7,161 nucleotides of DNA from Thermoguttaceae bacterium (GTDB lineage Bacteria; Planctomycetota; Planctomycetia; Pirellulales; Thermoguttaceae): the NCBI GenBank assembly GCA_017454585.1, contig JAFTCU010000262.1, positions 1 to 7,161 of the forward strand. The letters run 5' to 3'. Within the stretch, counting starts at the first letter, position 1. Each line of letters starts with the position of its first letter. The notes below the pieces were generated by a model. The model did not search any database and was not told the DNA's origin. It saw only the letters and a list, made by a program, of their open reading frames with translations. Positions 1 through 5,457 of this stretch are shown in pieces. Position numbers and translations under genes: made by a program.

Positions 1-234
1 AAGGTTTTCGACGCGGCGCAGCTGGTGAAATACTATTCCGAGGTCGTCTCCCAAAAGGCGGAGCAGACCCTTTGCAAAGTAATTGAGAAACAGACCTTTA
101 ATCAGGTGGTTCGAGGGTTCACGAAGTCGAAAAAACCGGATTATACCACGCTGGAAGAAATTCAAGAGGGCTTGGCCCCGTTGGGATTCCCGGAGTTCTG
201 GGCTTTTGAGGGGGGCGGTTGGGAAATTTCCTAA
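1..234 (+). CDS. C-terminal fragment of an unrecognised protein (gene begins before the window)
   Basis: An open frame runs from the first base to a TAA stop at 232-234, giving 77 residues. A GTG at 25 could act as a start, but the frame is open to the window edge (KVFDAAQLV precedes it) and no convincing ribosome binding site lies before it, so I read it as the tail of a longer gene. The visible part is mixed-charge and soluble-looking, with no membrane segment. It ends in an aromatic and glycine-rich stretch (GFPEFWAFEGGGWEIS). I recognise no domain. It lies on the same strand as the excisionase and integrase, about 300 bases upstream, so it is probably cargo or a replication/regulatory gene of the same mobile element. 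That is inference from position only. A GGAAATTTCC palindrome (222-231) overlaps the stop and is followed by T-rich sequence, but it is too loop-poor to call a terminator. Confidence 0.55.
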   Translation, partial: KVFDAAQLVKYYSEVVSQKAEQTLCKVIEKQTFNQVVRGFTKSKKPDYTTLEEIQEGLAPLGFPEFWAFEGGGWEIS

Positions 235-450
235 AATTTTTACATTTTTTTGACGTCCGATTTTGGCGTTAATTGAATGTTTTTGAAAAACTTGTAACAA
301 CGTCCGATAATGTTGAGCAGTGTTTTTATTCAATATTTAATTATTAAAAACAAAAACAAATTGTATTGGTCAAAAATATAGGTGAAAATTTCATATATCG
401 AAACAAATTTTGTACAAGTTATGATAATTTTTTGATTTTTTTAGTTATTA
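235..450. other. AT-rich noncoding control region upstream of the excisionase gene
   Basis: This stretch has no credible gene and is very AT-rich. It holds two copies of ACGTCCGAT (253-261 and 300-308, 47 bases apart). It also holds AACTTGTA (289-296) with its reverse complement TACAAGTT (413-420), and a TTGTACAA palindrome at 410-417 that overlaps the latter. Two related words, ACAAATTGTA (near 357) and ACAAATTTTGTA (near 404), also occur. Such spaced small repeats beside an xis-int pair could be arm-type recombinase or excisionase binding sites, but nothing here proves that. Confidence 0.45.
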
Positions 451-478
451 TTGACAAAAATAATTTTTATGTTATACT
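451..478 (+). promoter_or_regulatory. Strong sigma-70 promoter for the xis-int pair
   Basis: A perfect -35 box TTGACA (451-456) is separated by 16 bases from TATACT (473-478), which matches five of six bases of the -10 consensus. The spacer and flanks are AT-rich. The expected start is around 485, giving a leader of about 48 bases before the ATG at 533. Just downstream lie two near-identical direct repeats (487-495 and 498-507) at a position suited to an operator. Confidence 0.75.
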
Positions 479-532
479 ATTGGGTAATTCATTCAAGATT
501 CATTTCACGTCACTTTTTTGAAAGGAAACCCA

Positions 533-766
533 ATGGGAGAAAACCAAAATTTGAACGTTCCTGCAGCTGTTCAAACGTCGCGGCTGATGACTTACGAAGA
601 CGTTGCCGAGTGGACCGGCTGTTGTGTGAAAACGATTCGTTCCTACTGCAAGAAAGGGGGCCTCCCCTGTATTCAGTTCGGGCGCAAAGTGCGTTTTGAG
701 CCTGAAAAGGTTGCCGAGTGGCTTCAATCCAGAAAATATGTTTTCGGGATTGAGAAAGATTCCTGA
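533..766 (+). CDS. Excisionase-like / MerR-fold helix-turn-helix DNA-binding protein
   Basis: A 77-residue protein with a single winged-helix HTH_17/excisionase-type domain (about residues 18-68). It has the usual order: LMTYEDVAEWTG (first helix and turn), VKTIRSYCKKGGLP (recognition helix and turn), then IQFGRKVRFEPEKVAEWL (wing and last helix). Proteins of this kind act as recombination directionality factors, bending DNA at att sites so that the neighbouring integrase excises its element. Some are only regulators. I chose the ATG at 533 because AAAGGAAA (521-528) lies at ideal spacing before it; a TTG at 518 in frame would start ahead of that site. It is followed after 84 bases by the integrase on the same strand, which supports the Xis reading. 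Two adjacent cysteines (residues 30-31) in the turn region are unusual but harmless to the fold as far as can be judged. Confidence 0.8.
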   Translation: MGENQNLNVPAAVQTSRLMTYEDVAEWTGCCVKTIRSYCKKGGLPCIQFGRKVRFEPEKVAEWLQSRKYVFGIEKDS

Positions 767-790
767 AATTTTCAGATTTTATTTTTTTTC
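763..790 (+). terminator. Weak terminator-like hairpin overlapping the excisionase stop
   Basis: CTGAA (763-767) pairs with TTCAG (771-775) across a three-base loop, and a T-rich tract runs to 789. The stem is short and AT-rich, so at most it would attenuate transcription between the excisionase and integrase genes. Confidence 0.2.
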
Positions 791-804
791 GGGGGGGTTG
801 GGGC

Positions 805-833
805 TTGTCCCTGTCCCATAAATCTGTTATAAT
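805..833 (+). promoter_or_regulatory. Possible second promoter directly before the integrase gene
   Basis: TTGTCC (805-810, four of six -35 bases) is followed after 17 bases by a perfect TATAAT (828-833). Transcription would begin near 840, inside the AGAAAGGA ribosome binding site (835-842) of the integrase. The transcript would then lack most of its Shine-Dalgarno sequence, so the site may be fortuitous or may give only weak expression. Confidence 0.35.
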
Positions 834-850
834 CAGAAAGGATTAATAAA

Positions 851-2077
851 ATGGCTTCAATAACCAGAGATTACCCAAACAAAACCTATTACATTCAAAT
901 CGTCGTCCACGGCAAAAGGTTCAAACTCCGCCACAATTTCCGCAATCGTCAAACGGCGAAGGCTGTCGCGGAACATCTGGAGGAACTCAAAGCGGATTCA
1001 GGGCTTGGTTTTCTCCCACGTCAGACAAAACAGTGGGTTGAAGATGTTTTTCAAAAAGACCCTGAACTTTACCAAAAAATCGCTTCGATGGATTTGGTAG
1101 AGTTTCGCGAGCCGTGCGGGACGATTGCCGAACTGGTGAAAAGGTTTGTTCCTCGCGCATTGAAAACCACGCCGAAAGAGCATACAACACGAAACCGGCA
1201 GGTCTCGGCAAATATGCTTTTGCGTTACCTCGCAAATCAGCCGGTCGGGAATTTCAAGGCGAATGAGGGAGCCCTTAAAAAGGCTGGTGAACGTCTGGTC
1301 AATACCATTAAAAAAGAGGATGCTGACCGGCTTCTCGAATTTATGCAAAGCACATATTCCCCAGCGACCTGGGGCCGCAGGATCAAAACGATTCAAGCGT
1401 TGTTTGGCTATGCGGTAAAATTGGGATGGATTCAGGAAAACCCGTTTTCACATTTGCGCGGATGTTCGGAAACGGACCGGAGCCGTTTTTATTACGTCAA
1501 ACCGCAGGAGGCGCAAACCGTCCTGGCGGCCTGTCCCAATACTCGGGCAAAACTCATTTTCGCCCTGGGGCGTTGGGGAGGGCTTCGGATTCCGTCGGAA
1601 CTCTCCCAGATTCGGCGTTCGGGTATTGACTGGGAAACGGGAAAAATTATCATCAATTCCCCGAAATTGACCAGTAAATTTAATCAGGAACACGGGCTGT
1701 TTCACGTTCGCGCGATTCCGATTTGGCCTGAAATCCAGCCGATTTTGCAAAAATTTCTGGCGGAGATGCCGGAAGAGCAAGAGCAACTGTTCCCCGAAAT
1801 CGACGGTTCCGACCGTTGCGGGGCGCAGATTCGCAAGGAATTTGGGGTAATTATGAGCCACGCGGGTCTGAAACCGTGGCCCAAATTCTTTATGAATTTG
1901 CGGTCAACCCGGGCCACTGAATTGCAAAATGAGGGCTTCCCGCTGCATACGGTTTGTTATTGGATGGGCCATTCACCGCAGACGAGCCTAAACCATTACG
2001 TACAAATTACCGATGAAGATTTCAGATTCGCCTCGTACCCCCACGGTCGAACCGCGGGTCAAAAACGGGGCAGGTAA
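851..2077 (+). CDS. int: Tyrosine recombinase / phage-type integrase
   Basis: A full-length 408-residue site-specific recombinase that would integrate and excise the element at the neighbouring tRNA. The N-terminal ~85 residues look like an arm-binding region, residues ~90-200 like the helical core-binding domain (SPATWGRRIKTIQALFGYAV), and ~213-395 form the catalytic domain. Visible active-site residues are Arg246 (GGLRIPSEL), the probable beta-hairpin Lys272, Arg351 (LRSTRATEL), His374 (WMGHS) and the nucleophile Tyr383 (NHY). The usual His of the HxxR box is Met348. The start at 851 has AGAAAGGA (835-842) before it. The gene ends in tandem stops TAATAA. It lies on the same strand as the excisionase, 84 bases downstream, and its 3' end faces the 3' end of tRNA-Arg 134 bases away. 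The C-terminal pattern resembles planctomycete chromosomal integrases as I remember them. All recognisable boxes are in one uninterrupted frame, so it is probably functional. Confidence 0.93.
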   Translation: MASITRDYPNKTYYIQIVVHGKRFKLRHNFRNRQTAKAVAEHLEELKADSGLGFLPRQTKQWVEDVFQKDPELYQKIASMDLVEFREPCGTIAELVKRFVPRALKTTPKEHTTRNRQVSANMLLRYLANQPVGNFKANEGALKKAGERLVNTIKKEDADRLLEFMQSTYSPATWGRRIKTIQALFGYAVKLGWIQENPFSHLRGCSETDRSRFYYVKPQEAQTVLAACPNTRAKLIFALGRWGGLRIPSELSQIRRSGIDWETGKIIINSPKLTSKFNQEHGLFHVRAIPIWPEIQPILQKFLAEMPEEQEQLFPEIDGSDRCGAQIRKEFGVIMSHAGLKPWPKFFMNLRSTRATELQNEGFPLHTVCYWMGHSPQTSLNHYVQITDEDFRFASYPHGRTAGQKRGR

Positions 2078-2120
2078 TAAGAGGAAACAAAGGAAAATAA
2101 AAAAACATAAAAAGAATCGA

Positions 2121-2166
2121 AAGTGCGTTTAGAAGTCGTATTTTAGGGCACTTGAGAGGAAACCTC
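2121..2166 (+). repeat. Small inverted repeats in the integrase 3' flank
   Basis: AAGTGC (2121-2126) is mirrored by GCACTT (2148-2153), and GAGG (2156-2159) pairs with CCTC (2163-2166) over a three-base loop. The second arm lies within AGAGGAAAC (2155-2163), which repeats an AGAGGAAAC just after the integrase stop (2080-2088). There is no T tract on the plus strand, so this is not a normal terminator. It could be part of the attachment region or a weak 3' structure. Confidence 0.3.
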
Positions 2167-2173
2167 GGGAAAT

Positions 2174-2207
2174 AAAAAAAAGGCAGGTGAACCGAAATTC
2201 ACCTGCC
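2174..2207 (-). terminator. Rho-independent terminator of tRNA-Arg
   Basis: Read on the minus strand, GGCAGGTGAA (2207-2198) pairs perfectly over 10 bases with TTCACCTGCC (2191-2182) across a six-base loop, and eight T follow directly (2181-2174). It begins four bases after the tRNA 3' end. On the plus strand the stem is not followed by T, so it serves the tRNA and not the integrase, although the stem may also hinder polymerase arriving from the integrase side. Confidence 0.88.
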
Positions 2208-2211
2208 AATA

Positions 2212-2285
2212 TACCCCCGGCAGGATTCGAACCTGTGACCTGCGGTTTAGGAAACCGCCGCTCTATCCACCTGAGCTACGAGAGC
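2212..2285 (-). tRNA. tRNA-Arg (anticodon CCU)
   Basis: The minus strand folds into a 74-base cloverleaf. Its elements are acceptor GCTCTCG, TA, a D arm GCTC...GAGC, anticodon stem GCGGT/ACCGC with loop TTCCTAA (anticodon CCT, reading codon AGG), a five-base variable loop, and a T arm with the invariant TTCGAAT loop. CCA is not encoded. Acceptor pairing relies on three G-U wobbles (1-72, 3-70, 5-68) and the T stem has an A49-C65 mismatch. Every weak pair therefore involves a base 3' of the T loop, consistent with replacement of the 3' end by element DNA. The gene lies next to the integrase and is probably its attachment site. It has its own promoter (2328-2355) and terminator (2174-2207). The anticodon assignment is firm. 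Confidence 0.93.
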
Positions 2286-2327
2286 ACCTGGAATGACGGT
2301 GTGGGTTACATCGTCACTGATGTCTGT

Positions 2328-2355
2328 ATTGTACCCGATTTTTTTTCTTTTACAA
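2328..2355 (-). promoter_or_regulatory. Promoter of tRNA-Arg
   Basis: On the minus strand, TTGTAA (2355-2350) lies 16 bases before TACAAT (2333-2328). The start would fall near 2321, giving a leader of roughly 36 bases that is removed from the tRNA 5' end at 2285. The leader contains an inverted repeat (2294-2316). Transcription from the large upstream gene could also read in, since I see no terminator after its stop. Confidence 0.55.
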
Positions 2356-2409
2356 GGGGTAGGGTGGATTTTTTAACGACGCTAACCGTTTCGGATGATT
2401 CAGTCCTGT

Positions 2410-5094
2410 TCACCGAGTGGTAGTCTGCTGTTGGTTTGCGATTGCGATGTTCTGTTGGATCTGCTCCTGAAGCCGTTTGAAATGATCCACATCCGGCTGT
2501 TCTGCGGCGGCGATGGCTGCCACATGGAGCGCCTCGTTCATCTGGCCGTTCCGGTAGAGAGAATCGACCCAGTGATGATAAACGTGTGTGTGATTGTTCT
2601 TGAACGGCGGGTAGTTCGGCTGGTGGCGAAGTCCCTCACGGAGCAGTGCGGTTGCCTCCTCATATTTGCCCTCACGACAGAGCGCGATTGCCCAGTTATT
2701 CATCGTGGCCAGCAGGTTTCCGAAAGTTGTCTCACTCTGAAGGTCGAGACAGTATGCGATCGCATTCGCTTCCAGTGCCCCCGCGTAGTCGGCGGAACTC
2801 AAAAGGTCCACACCGCGATTGTAGTAAATCTTGGCGATGAGGCGTTTGTCCGAAATCGGCTGCGGGACCTGGAGCAGAAGCATTTTGTCCGACTGGTCTT
2901 TGAGCTGCGGTGATGCGTCACGGATCAGTTTACAGATGACTTTCTGCTGGGTTTCCGGGTCGTTCCGGTATTTGAACCAGTTACCGCAGGTCGTCTCGAC
3001 CTGGAGCCGCTCGCCGTCCGAGAGGTAAACCCAACACATGGCGTGCCCGGGCAGCTCGACCGCAGTTACGTTCAGGCCCGCTTTTTCAGCGAGCGAACAG
3101 AAAAGCAGAGAAGCGGTCACGCAGTTATAATACCCATGTTCGAGCAAATTATTAATGGTCGTGCCTTCCAGAACGTACTTCACAAAAACCTTCTGGTGCA
3201 TGAAGTCCAAAATGATTTCGGCCTTCAGTTCTTCTTTCTGCTTGTTATTCAGGTCGGTTCGGGCGTCCACCTTCCGTGTTTTCTGAAGGATGCCATACTC
3301 GATATTGTCGTAAATATTGAGAAGACGGTTCGCTTCCTCGGCCGTTTTCGGCTGACTGGCGATGATGCTCGCTTCCATCAGGGTGAACTGGCACTGGCTT
3401 TGGGAAAGTTTCGAGTTACCCAGAACGCGCAGGGAATTGAAAAGGTGCTCCTCATTCACGTCCAGGTCACGGATGTATTCTGCATACCACGGCAGGGTGC
3501 TTTTTTCTAGGGGCTTCCGAATACCAAAGTCTTTGAATACCTGACGGATCGGCAGGGACATTTCCAGCCGGGTCGTCGGCACACCACGTTCCGGGAATTG
3601 AGGATCGTAAGTCGGCACAGACGACGGTTCGGTCGCGGGTGGATTTGCAGTAGAGACAGGATTCCACTGCGTTTGCTCCGGGAGTTGCTCCCTCGTTTCG
3701 GCAATGGGGACTGAGGGGCTGGAATTCCATGATGTCGTGTTTTGTCTTCGCCGACCGCGGGTAGCCACGGAATCATTCGGAATCAAAAGTGTTTCTTCGG
3801 GGACCTGCTCGATATGTTCCGGGAGTATGATCGCCTCCTCTCTAGTGTCAGCGGAACGGGAAGGAACTGCTTTGGGCGGGTTTGAAGGAACTATCGACTC
3901 GGGGTACACCGCAGGTGCGGCGGGAGCTATTGGCTCGTGATACACCGCAGGTTCCGTGCGATCGGAATGTTTGGTCTCTGAGGCGGCTTTCTTCTGTTTC
4001 TCCGACCTGGAAAAACCGGGCCAGCCAGAGAATGTCCCCTGGTGGTTTGGTTTTTTGCTAACAGGGTACTGAACCGTGTTTTGCGATCCATTTTCTGTCG
4101 GGAAAAACGCCACGGTTTGAACACTGAAATCCTGATGGATCCCAGCCGTTTTCAGACCGGATCGTTCTCTGCGGAAATGGGAGGTTTGGGGAATCGGTTC
4201 CAGAATCAGGTCGATCTCCTCATCGGAATCCTCGTCACTTTCGGGAGCCTCAATGATTTCAGGTTTTGTGTTCTGCTTCGTTCCGAGTCTTCTGAGAGCC
4301 CGAGGGGATTTACGTCTGGTTTGAAGCTGGGCATCTTCCTCGGTGAATTCATCGGAATCCAGGTCCAAAAGGGCTGGCTCTTCCGTTTCGACGGCCGGTT
4401 TCGGCTGAATTTTACGGGGTTTCGCTGGAGCCTTCTGCGAGGCAGAGGGTGTGTCTTCCAGAATGGACCTGGGCAACGTTTGCGTGGAATCCTTTGTCGG
4501 GAGTTTTTGCGGGGCTGGAACTGCTACGTCCTCCAGAAGCAGATCGCTTTCTTCCTCTTCAACATCTTCCGGGTCATTAAACGGCAACGCTTTGGTGATT
4601 TCTCCCGATGTGGAACGTTCTTCCATATCCCATAAAAACGGTGCGGGTGAAACGCCGGAGTTTCCGCGCGGAGAGACATTGCTGCCCGCAGGAGCGGAAT
4701 TCGGGTACGTGACCGTCGAAGTGGATGTTAAACGTTCTTTTGTGTCCTTTTCTTCATTTTGGGAGCCGCTGAAACGTTTCAGGAATCTTTCTCTGCGTTC
4801 CGCCCGGGTTTTCTGCCGGACTTCGCGGTCCGGGACCGGCCTCGATTCTCCTGGCTCAGCTTTAAACGGAGTAAACTCTCTCTGGAATGGATTTGGGAAA
4901 ACCCGATTCGAGTCTCCAGAGAAATAAGCGTCTGCGGACGAGGGTGTATAGGACGGCTGAACAAATCTCTGGCCGAAACAGACCGGCGCAGAGAGAGTAA
5001 CCCCCATAAAGAATAGAGTCCAGGCACATCGGCGAATAAGTGCCGCTGATTTCCGGGACATAAGTACTTCAATAAAACTTTGGTTGCATTCCAT
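2410..5094 (-). CDS. Exported protein with disordered linker, transglutaminase-like domain and TPR repeats
   Basis: An 894-residue protein that begins with an export signal: arginines at 14-22, then a hydrophobic stretch to about residue 40 with likely cleavage near CFG|QR. Residues ~45-500 are low-complexity and rich in Pro, Ser, Glu and Arg, with alternating acidic and basic clusters. Residues ~510-745 are folded and contain a transglutaminase-like core resembling SirB1/Transglut_core2: Cys658 (YYNCVTASLL), His684 (LPGHAMCWV) and Glu700 (QVETTCG), spaced like a Cys-His-Asp/Glu triad. About 755-868 are three TPR-like units, the second being WAIALCREGKYEEATALLREG. Members of this superfamily can be amidases, peptidases or inactive scaffolds, so the activity is unknown. 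The start at 5094 has AGCAGG (5106-5101 on the minus strand) six bases ahead. Met12 (5061) would give a more typical signal peptide but has a poorer binding site. It probably acts in the periplasm or cell envelope, and no partner gene is adjacent. Confidence 0.85.
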   Translation of the reverse strand: MECNQSFIEVLMSRKSAALIRRCAWTLFFMGVTLSAPVCFGQRFVQPSYTPSSADAYFSGDSNRVFPNPFQREFTPFKAEPGESRPVPDREVRQKTRAERRERFLKRFSGSQNEEKDTKERLTSTSTVTYPNSAPAGSNVSPRGNSGVSPAPFLWDMEERSTSGEITKALPFNDPEDVEEEESDLLLEDVAVPAPQKLPTKDSTQTLPRSILEDTPSASQKAPAKPRKIQPKPAVETEEPALLDLDSDEFTEEDAQLQTRRKSPRALRRLGTKQNTKPEIIEAPESDEDSDEEIDLILEPIPQTSHFRRERSGLKTAGIHQDFSVQTVAFFPTENGSQNTVQYPVSKKPNHQGTFSGWPGFSRSEKQKKAASETKHSDRTEPAVYHEPIAPAAPAVYPESIVPSNPPKAVPSRSADTREEAIILPEHIEQVPEETLLIPNDSVATRGRRRQNTTSWNSSPSVPIAETREQLPEQTQWNPVSTANPPATEPSSVPTYDPQFPERGVPTTRLEMSLPIRQVFKDFGIRKPLEKSTLPWYAEYIRDLDVNEEHLFNSLRVLGNSKLSQSQCQFTLMEASIIASQPKTAEEANRLLNIYDNIEYGILQKTRKVDARTDLNNKQKEELKAEIILDFMHQKVFVKYVLEGTTINNLLEHGYYNCVTASLLFCSLAEKAGLNVTAVELPGHAMCWVYLSDGERLQVETTCGNWFKYRNDPETQQKVICKLIRDASPQLKDQSDKMLLLQVPQPISDKRLIAKIYYNRGVDLLSSADYAGALEANAIAYCLDLQSETTFGNLLATMNNWAIALCREGKYEEATALLREGLRHQPNYPPFKNNHTHVYHHWVDSLYRNGQMNEALHVAAIAAAEQPDVDHFKRLQEQIQQNIAIANQQQTTTR
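3886..3957 (-). repeat. Imperfect 36-bp tandem duplication inside the linker coding region
   Basis: Two adjacent 36-base units match at about three quarters of positions, including an identical 12-base TACACCGCAGGT on the plus strand (3905-3916 and 3941-3952). They encode the 12-residue units TEPAVYHEPIAP and AAPAVYPESIVP (residues 380-403). The duplication is in frame and lies in the disordered linker. Confidence 0.7.
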
Positions 5095-5457
5095 CGCAAA
5101 CCTGCTCGCTCTAAAAGGTGTATAAACGTCAGTTCCGAAATTATTCCTTAAAACGGATTAAATGGAATCCTTGTGAAATTCCATGCATTCTGACCTTTGT
5201 AAGAACGGCTTTTAAGAAAAAAAAATCCAAAATCCCTTAGAAAAGACGCATTGTTCCGATTGTTCCGGCAGTTCTGGTTACTGGAAGTATTCCGATTTTG
5301 GAAAATGGTGAAAATGAGTGAAGTTTGCTTTTGTTGAGATGTTTTTAAAATGCGGGAGATTTTTTGCCAAAATTGGGTAGGTCCCCCTGCAAAAATTTTG
5401 AATTTGGTTTAGAATAAAGGAGTTGAGTTTCAATCAAATTTAACCATGGAGAAGAAA
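5095..5457. other. Divergent intergenic region between the TPR gene and the DUF1292 gene
   Basis: No gene is visible here. It contains a perfect 7-base inverted repeat ATGGAAT/ATTCCAT (5162-5168 and 5178-5184) and a tandem TTGTTCCG (5251-5258 and 5260-5267) with a further TTCCGAT at 5290-5296. On the minus strand TATACA (5124-5119) could be a -10 box for the large gene, but no good -35 box pairs with it. Confidence 0.5.
5387..5415 (+). promoter_or_regulatory. Possible promoter for the DUF1292 gene
   Basis: TAGAAT (5410-5415) matches five of six -10 bases. At 17 bases' spacing the -35 position is CTGCAA (5387-5392), which matches only three of six bases. The start would be near 5422, leaving a leader of about 36 bases before the ATG at 5458. 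Confidence 0.35.

Noticed and set aside
222..250. GGAAATTTCC palindrome plus T-rich tract as a terminator of the first gene
   Set aside because: The palindrome leaves almost no loop and the stem is AT-rich, so a stable terminator hairpin is unlikely.
356..420. Iteron-like origin of replication
   Set aside because: The ACAAATTGTA and ACAAATTTTGTA words are few, irregularly spaced and AT-biased. No initiator gene is visible and no DnaA boxes stand out.
451..699. Plus-strand open frame overlapping the xis promoter and gene in another frame
   Set aside because: It begins inside the -35 box, has no binding site, and is read in a different frame from the well-supported HTH protein. It is a shadow.
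998..1396. Minus-strand open frame of 132 codons inside the integrase
   Set aside because: It lies antisense to a clear catalytic protein, with no recognisable domain and no start signal.
2362..2400. Possible terminator after the large minus-strand gene
   Set aside because: The AACGG/TCGTT stem is weak and is followed on the minus strand by A, not T.
2187..2423. Plus-strand open frame across the tRNA region
   Set aside because: It spans the antisense of a tRNA, its terminator and its promoter, so coding is implausible.
4042..4635. Plus-strand open frame of 197 codons opposite the large gene
   Set aside because: It mirrors the low-complexity linker of the minus-strand gene; long antisense frames are expected there. 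No start signal or domain was found.
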